Positions 50,864 through 60,100 of a DNA stretch of 64,000 nucleotides are shown here, piece after piece. The translations under genes and the position numbers were made by a program. The stretch spans positions 1-64,000 of the forward strand of contig JHWZ01000013.1 in assembly GCA_000687695.1 (NCBI GenBank). The letters run 5' to 3'. The DNA is from Lachnospiraceae bacterium P6B14. GTDB taxonomy: Bacteria > Bacillota > Clostridia > Lachnospirales > Lachnospiraceae. The notes below the pieces were generated by a model. That model made no database searches. It had not been told where the DNA came from and worked only from the letters and a program-made list of their open reading frames with translations. How positions within the stretch are numbered: the stretch's first letter is position 1; each line of letters starts with the position of its first letter.

Positions 50864-52208
50864 TCATGATATCCTTCATGATATCAGTCTTTCTATCGAA
50901 GACGGGATCACCGTGATCGCGGGAGCAAGCGGAGCGGGAAAGACTCAGTTTGTCAGACGGCTCGTGCCGAAACTCTCGCAGATAGGAAAGTTGGATGGCA
51001 GTATCACCTACGGTGGTGAGCCGATCGAAAGTATCAGGCCGGGAACCATAGGATTTATATCACAGAATCCGGACAACCAGATTGTATGTGATAAGGTATG
51101 GCATGAGCTCGCCTTCGGTCTCGAGTCGATCGGGATGAAGAGTGATCTGATCAGAAACAGGGTTGCCGAGGTGGCGACAGTGTTTGGTATCGATCCCATA
51201 TTTGATCAGGCTACGGATACCCTTTCGGGCGGACAGAAGCAGAAGGTCGTACTCGCATCGGTACTGTGCATGGATCCCGATGTAGTTGTTATGGATGAGC
51301 CATCCTCCATGCTCGATCCGATAGCGACGGTTGAGTTTTTCGAGCTGGTAGTGAGGTTAAACCGTGACCTCGGAGTTTCATTTATAATAGTTGAACATAA
51401 CCTCGATTACATACTTGACTATGCAGATAAAACTGTTTATATAGAAGACGGAACTGTCAAGGAAAAAGAATTAAAAACAACAAAACAAAAGCTTATCGAT
51501 AGGCTCGGAGATCCAGAGAAAGCATACGAAGTAACTCAGAGTATAACAGATACAAGTAGAGTTATTTATAAAGAAAAATCCATCAGAAAATCCTTTGGCG
51601 GATTCACATTAAATATACCTACGTTCGAGATACATGAAGGCATCACGTGCATCATCGGACCGAACGGAGCAGGTAAATCAACACTTGCAAAATACCTTTC
51701 GGGCTTCTACGGAAAAAAGAAGCTGGATTCCGTAAGCCTCCTTCCTCAGGATGTACTGATGATCTTTGTAAAGGATACCGTTAAGGAGGAGCTCGAGTGT
51801 ATAGCTCCCATACCGGACTATCTGGATGCAGAGCTAAAGCATCTGTATGATAAGCATCCACTTGATATCTCCGGAGGAGAGCAGCATCTCGTTGCACTTG
51901 CGAAGGTGATGCTGAGAGGATCTAAGCTCACAATACTTGACGAGCCTACAAAGGGAATGGACGAAGACTATAAAGAGCGTGTGAAGGTCCTGATAGAAAA
52001 GGGCTTTGAGGGACGCGACGTCATTATCATAACTCATGATCTTGAGTTTGTGGCTGAGATTGCAGATGATGTAATATTTATGTTCGGCGGAGATATCGCA
52101 TCGCAGGGTGAGGCACACGATGTACTCTGCTCCAACACGATGTACAAGCCGACAATTTCTAAACTATGGAAAGGTGCTCTTAGATGGCAGGAAGTAAAAG
52201 TATACTGA
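50820..52208 (+). CDS. ecfA: fused ECF transporter ATPase (EcfA-EcfA')
   Basis: A 462-aa protein with two ATPase domains. First: Walker A GASGAGKTQF (about residue 36), signature LSGGQKQKV, Walker B VVVMDEPSSMLD, H-loop IVEHNLD. Second: Walker A GPNGAGKSTL (about 280), signature ISGGEQHLV, Walker B TILDEPTKGMD, H-loop ITHDLE. Both sites look functional, so one chain replaces the usual EcfA/EcfA' pair. Start at 50820, after GAGGTG. Overlaps the S gene by 25 bp. Confidence 0.9.
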   Translation: MKDFDVNIKRLSIDDHDILHDISLSIEDGITVIAGASGAGKTQFVRRLVPKLSQIGKLDGSITYGGEPIESIRPGTIGFISQNPDNQIVCDKVWHELAFGLESIGMKSDLIRNRVAEVATVFGIDPIFDQATDTLSGGQKQKVVLASVLCMDPDVVVMDEPSSMLDPIATVEFFELVVRLNRDLGVSFIIVEHNLDYILDYADKTVYIEDGTVKEKELKTTKQKLIDRLGDPEKAYEVTQSITDTSRVIYKEKSIRKSFGGFTLNIPTFEIHEGITCIIGPNGAGKSTLAKYLSGFYGKKKLDSVSLLPQDVLMIFVKDTVKEELECIAPIPDYLDAELKHLYDKHPLDISGGEQHLVALAKVMLRGSKLTILDEPTKGMDEDYKERVKVLIEKGFEGRDVIIITHDLEFVAEIADDVIFMFGGDIASQGEAHDVLCSNTMYKPTISKLWKGALRWQEVKVY

Positions 52209-52807
52209 TCGATAATTATTACCTGATCAGTCTGATCATCATACTCATCGGAATAGTGGTCGTAGGTCTCTATTATCGCAGGCGTATACTCGCCAGAGAG
52301 ATCGTGCTGATCACTTCCCTTTCTGCGCTTATTGCGATCTCCAGAGGTGTGATGGCATGGGCCCCGGAGGTAAAGCCGGTGTCAGCTCTCATTATCACGG
52401 TAGCATCCATATTCGGCTCGGTTCCGGGTATGCTGATCGGAGCGCTGTCTGCATTTCTTTCGAACTTTTTTATCGGGCAGGGTCCGTGGACACCGTTCCA
52501 GATCATCGCGTGGGCGCTCGTCGGATACCTCGCGGGATTCATAAAAACAGAGAACAAGGTAGTACCAATGTTACTTTCGATACCACTTGTTCTCTGTGTT
52601 TACTCGGTTCTTGTCAACATCGCATCAGCAATCCTCATTACCGGGAGCCTCACCTGGGACTCCTTTGTTGCGATGGAGATATCAGGCTTTCCGTTGGACC
52701 TGGTGCACACGGGATTTACGGTTGTCATGATATTTTTTATATGGAAACCGTTCAGGAAAAAGCTTATGCGTATGCACACGAAGTACAGGATACTCGCGAG
52801 ATTTTAA
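52184..52807 (+). CDS. ECF transporter S component (substrate-binding)
   Basis: A 207-aa membrane protein with about six spans: LISLIIILIGIVVVGLYY, then REIVLITSLSALIAISRGVM, FGSVPGMLIGALSAFLSNFF, GQGPWTPFQIIAWALVGYL. It resembles S components grouped with cobamide transport (CblT/CbrT-like), where WAPEVKPVSA is typical, but the specificity is not proven. The neighbouring transcobalamin-like proteins support a corrinoid. No cobalamin riboswitch is seen upstream of the operon. Confidence 0.75.
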   Translation: MAGSKSILIDNYYLISLIIILIGIVVVGLYYRRRILAREIVLITSLSALIAISRGVMAWAPEVKPVSALIITVASIFGSVPGMLIGALSAFLSNFFIGQGPWTPFQIIAWALVGYLAGFIKTENKVVPMLLSIPLVLCVYSVLVNIASAILITGSLTWDSFVAMEISGFPLDLVHTGFTVVMIFFIWKPFRKKLMRMHTKYRILARF

Positions 52808-52865
52808 ATAACATCATGAACGTTGTATTTAGAGTGCGATTATAGGGGTTTAGGGTATATTATTA

Positions 52866-52893
52866 GGGAAATTAGTAAAACTGAAATTTTCCC
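52866..52893. repeat. inverted repeat abutting the asnB -35 box
   Basis: GGGAAA (52866-52871) and TTTCCC (52888-52893) with AT-rich extension, ending one base before TTGACA. Could end the ECF transcript or bind a regulator. Confidence 0.4.
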
Positions 52894-52980
52894 TTGACAA
52901 AATTGTTTAAGTATGGTATTATGTCATGCAGTGAGGCAAAGGCGTCTCAGAGGAAACTCTGGGACGTCTTTGTCTTTCTT
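52894..52980 (+). promoter_or_regulatory. nitrogen-type promoter + hairpin leader ahead of asnB (copy 3)
   Basis: TTGACA (52894-52899), 17-bp spacer with GTTTAAGTATG, TATTAT (52917-52922), then GTGAGGCAAAGGCG and a 16-bp hairpin (52937-52952 with 52957-52972) closed by a GAAA tetraloop, followed by TCTTTCTTT. Same order as the purF and amt copies; the 3' arm changed (CGTCTTTG instead of CGCCTTT) while pairing stayed. Confidence 0.75.
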
Positions 52981-53001
52981 TGGTTTTAGGAGGATGATAA
53001 A

Positions 53002-54702
53002 ATGTGTGCGATATTGACTTATGCCCGCACGGATGTGACTGAAAGCTTCTTCACGGACATGCTGATGAAGACGCAGTCGAGGGGCCCGGATATGACCGAC
53101 CATATCAAGACAAAGGGAGGTTGGATCGGATTCAACCGACTGTCGATCATGGGACCGGAGCCGACCGGAATGCAGCCCTTCACACACCGCGGAAACGCAG
53201 TTGTCTGCAACGGAGAGGTTTACGGATACGGACCGCTGAAGGAATATCTGGCATCGATTGGGTATCCGTTTGAGAGCGGAAGCGACTGCGAGCTGCTGAT
53301 GCCGCTTTATGAAAAGCTCGGCACGGCGATGTTCGGAATCCTGGATGCGGAGTTTGCATGTGTCATCTATGACGGAGAGAAAAATGAGTTCATAGCCGCA
53401 AGAGATCCGATTGGAATCAGACCTTTGTACTACGGCTACGACGATGACGGATATATCATTTTTGCATCAGAGCCTAAAAACATGGTGGGGGTAGTTAAAG
53501 AAATAAAGCCGTTTCCGCCGGGACATTTTTACAAGGATGGAGAGTTCATCTGCTACCGCAATATGACGACAGGCGGTGTGTATGCAAAGGATGAATGGCA
53601 TCCCGGTAAGGCCGGACAGGGCAGACACTTAAGCGGAGTCGGAAACGCCGAGAGCCGAAAGACTCAGGGCAGCATGACACTGTCGAACGGGATCGGGATT
53701 CATGACGAGGGAGTCGACGCAATCTGCGAGGGAATCCACGACAGACTTTTAAACGGTATCAGAAAGAGACTTACCGCGGACCAGCCGGTCGGATTCCTGC
53801 TCTCGGGAGGACTTGATTCTTCACTGGTATGCGGGGCGGCGGCGAAGCTTTGGGACGGCCCGATCGAGACATTCGCAATCGGAATGGACATCGATGCGAT
53901 CGATCTTAAGTACGCAAGACAGGTTGCCGATTACATCCATTCAAATCACCATGAGGTGATCATCACAGCAGACGATGTCATCGAGGCTGTCGAGCCAGTA
54001 ATACAGGCGCTGGCGACATACGACATCACGACGATCAGAGCGTCGATCGGAATGTATCTGCTGTGTAAGTGGATCAGAGAAAATACAGATATAAAAGTGC
54101 TCCTGACAGGAGAAATATCCGATGAGCTTTTCGGATATAAATACACAGACTTTGCACCGGATGCTGAGGCGTTCCAGGAGGAGTCGAGAAAGAGGATAAG
54201 GGAGCTTCATATGTACGATGTGCTCCGCGCCGACAGGTGCATCAGCGTAAACTCACTTGAGGCGAGGGTGCCATTTGGAGATCTGGATTTCGTCGATTAT
54301 GTAATGGCGATCGATCCCGAGAAAAAGATGAACACCTACGGCATCGGAAAGTATCTTTTGAGACACGCTTTCGAAAAGGATGAGCTGATACCTCATGAGA
54401 TACTGATGAGAGAAAAGGCAGCATTCTCAGACGCGGTTGGTCACTCGCTCAGAGACGACCTGATGGACCTCGCCGAGAGGACTTATACAGATGAAGCTTA
54501 TGAGGCGGGCATTCAAAAATATGATCATGCGAAACCGTTTACAAAAGAATCGCTTTTGTATCGTGATATTTTTGAAAAGTATTATCCGGGGCAGTCGCAC
54601 ATGGTCGACGATTTCTGGATGCCGAATAAGTCATGGGAAGGTTGCGATGTAAATGATCCGTCCGCTCGCGTATTATCAAACTACGGCGCTAGCGGAGAGT
54701 AA
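53002..54702 (+). CDS. asnB: asparagine synthase (glutamine-hydrolysing)
   Basis: A 566-aa AsnB: catalytic Cys2 (MCAIL), glutaminase motifs SRGPD, GFNRLSIMG, NGEVYGY; synthetase PP-loop FLLSGGLDSSLV near residue 268, LLTGEISDELFGY and SLEARVPFGD. It makes asparagine from aspartate, ATP and glutamine. Between the domains is an odd stretch rich in Gly, His and Lys (KAGQGRHLSGVGNAESRKT, about residues 200-225), probably a flexible linker. Ribosome binding site TAGGAGG. It lies in the nitrogen cluster before glnN and gltBD. Confidence 0.93.
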   Translation: MCAILTYARTDVTESFFTDMLMKTQSRGPDMTDHIKTKGGWIGFNRLSIMGPEPTGMQPFTHRGNAVVCNGEVYGYGPLKEYLASIGYPFESGSDCELLMPLYEKLGTAMFGILDAEFACVIYDGEKNEFIAARDPIGIRPLYYGYDDDGYIIFASEPKNMVGVVKEIKPFPPGHFYKDGEFICYRNMTTGGVYAKDEWHPGKAGQGRHLSGVGNAESRKTQGSMTLSNGIGIHDEGVDAICEGIHDRLLNGIRKRLTADQPVGFLLSGGLDSSLVCGAAAKLWDGPIETFAIGMDIDAIDLKYARQVADYIHSNHHEVIITADDVIEAVEPVIQALATYDITTIRASIGMYLLCKWIRENTDIKVLLTGEISDELFGYKYTDFAPDAEAFQEESRKRIRELHMYDVLRADRCISVNSLEARVPFGDLDFVDYVMAIDPEKKMNTYGIGKYLLRHAFEKDELIPHEILMREKAAFSDAVGHSLRDDLMDLAERTYTDEAYEAGIQKYDHAKPFTKESLLYRDIFEKYYPGQSHMVDDFWMPNKSWEGCDVNDPSARVLSNYGASGE

Positions 54703-54910
54703 TATTAGCGCGAGCAGAAAAAAATGTTAGCGCGAGCGCTATGGTAGCTTTATATCCTCGCTCGCGCATATGAAGCGCTCCTCGGATATAAACTACCGCC
54801 GCTCGCGCGGGAACACTAAAGATTAGTTTGTTTATCCGACAAGCAAAGATTAACAACGAGGGTTTGTTTGTACCAATTGGAGTATAAACTCCACATGTAA
54901 CCAAAAAGCA
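54703..54910 (+). repeat. asnB-glnN spacer, part 1: 79-nt palindrome at 54730-54808
   Basis: GCGCGAGCG (54730-54738) pairs with CGCTCGCGC (54800-54808). Inside, GGTAG and TTTATATCC (54743-54757) pair with GGATATAAA and CTACC (54784-54797). The loop holds GCGC-N7-GCGC. Just before it, TTAGCGCGAGC is repeated directly (54706 and 54728). After it, 54809-54910 is A/T-rich and holds a small hairpin GGAGT-ATAA-ACTCC (about 54879-54892). No ORF is supported and there is no T run, so this is not a normal terminator. Confidence 0.75.
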
Positions 54911-54990
54911 TGTGCAAGCGGCAGGAGATATATTCCGAGGAGTGCTTTAATGCACGAGCGAGGAATATATACTCCGATCGCGCTTGCACA
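54911..54990 (+). repeat. asnB-glnN spacer, part 2: 80-nt palindrome
   Basis: TGTGCAAGCG (54911-54920) pairs with CGCTTGCACA (54981-54990). The inner stem GGAGATATATTCC (54924-54936) pairs with GGAATATATACTCC (54962-54975) with one bulged A, and the centre GTGC-TTTAAT-GCAC closes. It has the same plan as the palindrome at 54730 (GC outer, AT inner, short inner hairpin). It ends 31 bp before the glnN start and would lie in its leader RNA. Confidence 0.75.
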
Positions 54991-55021
54991 GGAAACTTTA
55001 GTAGAATAGGAGGAAATTATC

Positions 55022-57130
55022 ATGATGGAAGCAAAGAGATTACCCGAGGAATATGGAAGTTTAGTATTCGGCGACAAGGTGATGCGCGAGCGTCTGCCAA
55101 AGGATGTTTACAAAGCAGTCCACAAAACGATCGTAAACGGAACACACTTAGAGCTCGACGTGGCGAACGCAGTTGCAGTAGCAATGAAGGAGTGGGCGAT
55201 CGAGAACGGCGCCACACACTACACACATTGGTTCCAGCCGATGACAGGACTTACCGCTGAGAAGCACGACAGTTTCATTTCACCTGAGGGTGACGGCAGC
55301 GTGATCATGGAGTTCTCCGGAAAAGAGCTTGTAAAGGGCGAGCCGGATGCATCGAGCTTCCCGTCAGGAGGTCTTCGCGCTACATTCGAGGCAAGAGGAT
55401 ATACTGCATGGGATCCGAGTTCACCGGCATTCATCAAGGACGGATCACTTTATATCCCGACAGCGTTCTGCTCATACGGTGGTGAGGCCCTTGATAAAAA
55501 GACACCGCTGCTTCGTTCTATGGAAGCACTTTCAAAAGAAGCTGTAAAAATGATGAATATCCTCGGTTACGAAGATGTGTCCAGAGTAAACACGACCATC
55601 GGATCCGAGCAGGAGTATTTCCTTATTGACAAGGAAGATTATAAACAGAGAAAAGACCTTCTCTTCACAGGACGTACTTTGATCGGTGCGCCTGCAACAA
55701 AGGGACAGGAGATGGAGGATCATTACTTCGGAGTTATCAAGCCGAAGGTATCTGCTTTCATGCATGACCTCGATGAGGAGCTGTGGAAGCTCGGTATCCC
55801 GGCAAAGACAAAGCATAACGAGGTTGCCCCTTCACAGCACGAGATGGCTCCTGTATTTGAGACAGCAAACGTAGCTGTCGATCACAACCAGCTGACTATG
55901 GAGGTTATGAAAAAGGTTGCTGATAAGCACGGATATGCATGCCTCCTTCATGAAAAACCATTCGACGGTATCAACGGTTCAGGAAAGCATAACAACTGGT
56001 CCATCTGCACGGACACCGGGATCAACCTCCTCGATCCCGGAAAGCATCCTGATGACAACGTACCGTTCCTCGTAACATTGATCGCGGTCATCGCAGCAGT
56101 GGATGAATATGCTGAGCAGCTTCGTTTGTCAGTAGCATCCGCCGGAAACGATCACCGACTCGGAGCAAACGAGGCACCGCCGGCAGTTATCTCGATATTC
56201 GTCGGCGACGAGCTTGCAAAGGTACTTGAGAGTATCGAGCAGGGAACAGCCTTCAAGGGCGGCGCAAAGATTAAAATGGAGATGGGTGCTGAAGTACTTC
56301 CGCACATCACCAAGGATAACACGGATCGTAACCGTACATCGCCGTTTGCCTTCACAGGTAACAAGTTCGAGTTCCGTATGCCGGGTTCATCAGTATCGGT
56401 TGCAAACGCAAACATCGTACTTAACACGGCAGTTGCCGAGATCCTTTCACGCATGAGCGCAGAGCTCGACGGACTCAGCGGAGACGCTCTTCACGACAAG
56501 CTGACAGATCTTCTGAAGACAACACTTGTCGAGCACAAGAGAGTTCTCTTCAACGGAAACGGATATACAGACGAGTGGATCGAGGAAGCAGCAAAGAGAG
56601 GTCTTCCGAACCTCAAGTCACTTCCGGATGCTATGCCGGAGTGGATCTCAGACAAGTCGATCAAGCTCTTTACCTCACACCAGATCTTCACAGAGGAAGA
56701 GATCAGATCACGTTACGAGATACTGCTTGAGAATTATTCAAAGTCAATAAATATCGAAGCGCTTACCATGCAGGAGATGGTTCGTAAGGATCTGACATCA
56801 GGTCTTATCGCATACGAGCAGGATCTGACAAACGAGATCCTCCAGAAGGAAAAAGCACTTCCGGGAGCTAAGGCAGTACTCGAGGGACAGATTTTGAAGT
56901 CACTCGATGATACATCAGCAGAGATCGCTGAGAAGCTCGAAACTCTGAAAAAGGATACACTCGAGGCTGAGGGTATCGAGGATGTCCAGAAGCAGGCTGA
57001 CTTCTATGAGAAGAAAGTCCTTAAGGATATGGACGAGTTGAGAGTATATGCTGATCATGCAGAAGCGCTTATCCCTGATGAGTATCTCAGTTATCCGACC
57101 TACGGACAGATGCTGTTTTCACTCAGATGA
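55022..57130 (+). CDS. glnN: type III glutamine synthetase
   Basis: A 702-aa GSIII, the large form found in Bacteroides and many Lachnospiraceae. Motifs: MMEAKRLPEEYGSLVFGD, THYTHWFQPMTG, SFPSGGLRATFEARGYT, GSEQEYFLID, KHNEVAPSQHE, HEKPFDGINGSGKHNN, NDHRLGANEAPPA and NRTSPFAFTGNKFEFRMPG. It makes glutamine from glutamate and ammonia. Ribosome binding site TAGGAGG; the leader contains the 80-nt palindrome. It sits between asnB and gltBD, which would form a GS-GOGAT route. Confidence 0.95.
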   Translation: MMEAKRLPEEYGSLVFGDKVMRERLPKDVYKAVHKTIVNGTHLELDVANAVAVAMKEWAIENGATHYTHWFQPMTGLTAEKHDSFISPEGDGSVIMEFSGKELVKGEPDASSFPSGGLRATFEARGYTAWDPSSPAFIKDGSLYIPTAFCSYGGEALDKKTPLLRSMEALSKEAVKMMNILGYEDVSRVNTTIGSEQEYFLIDKEDYKQRKDLLFTGRTLIGAPATKGQEMEDHYFGVIKPKVSAFMHDLDEELWKLGIPAKTKHNEVAPSQHEMAPVFETANVAVDHNQLTMEVMKKVADKHGYACLLHEKPFDGINGSGKHNNWSICTDTGINLLDPGKHPDDNVPFLVTLIAVIAAVDEYAEQLRLSVASAGNDHRLGANEAPPAVISIFVGDELAKVLESIEQGTAFKGGAKIKMEMGAEVLPHITKDNTDRNRTSPFAFTGNKFEFRMPGSSVSVANANIVLNTAVAEILSRMSAELDGLSGDALHDKLTDLLKTTLVEHKRVLFNGNGYTDEWIEEAAKRGLPNLKSLPDAMPEWISDKSIKLFTSHQIFTEEEIRSRYEILLENYSKSINIEALTMQEMVRKDLTSGLIAYEQDLTNEILQKEKALPGAKAVLEGQILKSLDDTSAEIAEKLETLKKDTLEAEGIEDVQKQADFYEKKVLKDMDELRVYADHAEALIPDEYLSYPTYGQMLFSLR

Positions 57131-57159
57131 AAAATCAAAATTGATGTAATTTGGAATGG

Positions 57160-60100
57160 ATGATGATGATGAATAATAGTGACAATAATAATCAGATCAA
57201 TAATGCTGATTGGTGGAAAAATGAACACGATGCTTGTGGTATCGGAGCCGTTATTAATATTGACGGTAAAAAGGACCACAGAGTTTTAGACGATGCGCTT
57301 AGTATCGTTGAAAAACTCGAGCATCGTGCCGGAAAAGATGCCACCGGAAAAGTCGGTGACGGTGTCGGGATCCTGACTCAGATCTCGCACTCATTTTTCA
57401 AAAAAATATGTAAAAAATCAGGAATAGAAATAGGCGATGAAGGCGACTACGGAATCGGTATGTTTTTCTTTCCGCAGGATGATATCAAGCGTCGTTTTGC
57501 AATGAGGATGCTTGAGGTCATCGCTGAAAAGGAAGGGATCGAGTTCCTCGGCTGGCGTGATGTGGACACACACCCGGAGCTTCTCGGTCAGGTAGCCGTA
57601 GACTGCATGCCTCACATCAGCCAGTGCTTTTTGAAAAGACCTGATGATGTAGAAAAGGGACTCGATTTCGACAGAAGACTTTTCTGTCTGCGTCGTGAAT
57701 ATGAGCAGAGTTCCGAGGATACATATATCTGTTCACTGTCCTCTCGTACCATCGTGTACAAGGGTATGTTTTTGGTAGGACAGCTCAGAAACTTCTATGA
57801 GGATCTGCTGTCGAAGGATTACAAGACAGCGATCGCTTTAGTTCACTCCAGATTCTCAACCAATACTACTCCGTCGTGGCAGCGTGCTCATCCGTATCGT
57901 ATGATCGCGCATAACGGTGAGATCAACACGATCCGCGGTAACGCAGACCGTATGCTCGCTCGTGAGGAAACGATGAGTGGTGCGGTACTCACTGACGATC
58001 TTAAAAAGGTTTATCCTGTTATCGCTGCGTCCGGTTCTGATTCCGCGATGCTTGATAACACATTGGAGTTCCTCTACATGAACGGGATGGAGCTCCCGCT
58101 TGCCATGATGATCACGGTGCCTGAGCCGTGGAAACATGACGATGCGATGAGTCAGGAGCGCAAGGATTTTTATCACTATTATGCAACCATGATGGAGCCG
58201 TGGGACGGCCCGGCAGCCATTCTTTTTACAGACGGAGAGCTCTTCGGTGCAACACTCGATAGAAACGGACTTCGTCCGAGTCGTTATTATGTAACCAAAG
58301 ATAAAAGACTCATCCTCGCGTCAGAGGTGGGTGTACTTGATATACCCGAGGACACGATCGAAAAGAAATCGAGACTGTCACCGGGAAGAATGCTTGTAGT
58401 TGACACCAAAGAGGGCAGGATCCTCACCGATGCCGAGCTCAAGGAGCGTTATGCTCACGCTCATCCTTACGGTGAGTGGCTCGACCGTCATCTCCTGCAC
58501 TTAGATCACTTAAATATTCCAAATAAAAAAATCCCGACACACGAGCAGCCTGTACGCGATCGTCTTTACAAGGTGTTCGGCTACTCTTATGAGGATATTA
58601 AAAATCAGATCCTTCCGATGGCAATGGACGGCGTGGAGCCTACGGTATCGATGGGAAACGATGTTCCGCTTGCGATGCTCTCATCACATCACCAACCGCT
58701 GTTCTGCTATTTCAAGCAGCTGTTCGCGCAGGTGACCAACCCGCCGATCGACTCACTCAGAGAGAAGATCGTAACGGATACAACGGTTTACATCGGTTCC
58801 GACGGTGACCTTTTGCAGGTAAAGAGTGATAACTGTCGCGTGCTCGAGGTAAACAGTCCGATACTTACCGGTGTTGATCTGATGAAAATAGAAGCGCTCG
58901 ATACAGAGGGCTTCCGCACCGCAAAGGTGTCATTACTTTATTATAAAAATACTCCGCTCGAGCGTGCTCTTGATCAGTTAAATATTGCAGTTGACAGAGC
59001 TGTTTCAGAGGGTGCAAATATAATCACTCTCTCCGACCGCGGAGTCGATGAAAACCATATGCCGATACCGTCACTGCTTGCGGTATCATCAGTTGAGCAG
59101 CACCTGGTACGTACCAAAAAAAGAACCCAGGTTTCACTCATACTCGAGAGCGGTGAGCCGAGAGATGTGCACCAGATCGCATGTCTTCTTGGTTATGGTG
59201 TGCGTGCTATCCATCCGTATCTGGCGCATGAGTGTATCGCTGAGATGATCGATATCGGCATGATCGATAAGGATTATCATACTGCAATTGAAGATTATAA
59301 TAAAGCACTGTTAAACGGTGTTGTAAAGATCGCTGCAAAGATGGGTATATCAACCTTGCAGTCTTATCAGTCTGCGCGTATTTTTGAAGCGATCGGTCTT
59401 TCAAAAGAATTAATAGATACTTACTTTACAGGTACCGTAAGCCGCGCAGGCGGAATCGGAATCCGTGAGATCGGAGAGGATGTAGAGCTTTGCCACAACA
59501 AGGCATTTGATCCTTTGGGTCTGCCGGTCGACTCTACGCTCGACTCCATCGGATTCCATGGACTCAGAAGCGGTGCCGACAAAGAGGATCATATGTACAC
59601 GCCGAAAACCATAGTAACTCTTCAGCGTGCAGTAAGAGAGGGCGACTACGATATATTTAAAGAGTATGCGCGAATGGTCGACGATGAGAACAGACCGCAT
59701 ACGTTGCGAGCACTGCTCGAGTTTATTCCGGCTAAAAAACCTATTCCTTTGGATGAAGTGGAGAGCGAGGATGAAATAGTAAAACGCTTCCAGACAGGAG
59801 CCATGTCATATGGTTCCCTGTCACAGGAGGCACACGAGACTCTCGCGATCGCTATGAACAGACTCGGCGGCAGATCAAATACCGGCGAGGGTGGCGAGGC
59901 TACGGAGCGCTTCGGCACAGAGAGAAACTCAGCTGTTAAGCAGGTAGCCAGTGGACGATTTGGTGTGACCTCGAGCTACCTTATGAGTGCAAAAGAAATA
60001 CAGATAAAAATGGCCCAGGGCGCGAAGCCCGGTGAGGGCGGACATCTTCCCGGTAAAAAGGTTTACCCGTGGGTAGCCAAGACCAGATTCTCCACACCGG

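Noticed and set aside
54703-55021. Known glutamine riboswitch or a standard terminator pair before glnN
   Set aside because: The palindromes lack T runs and do not match any aptamer pattern I recall.
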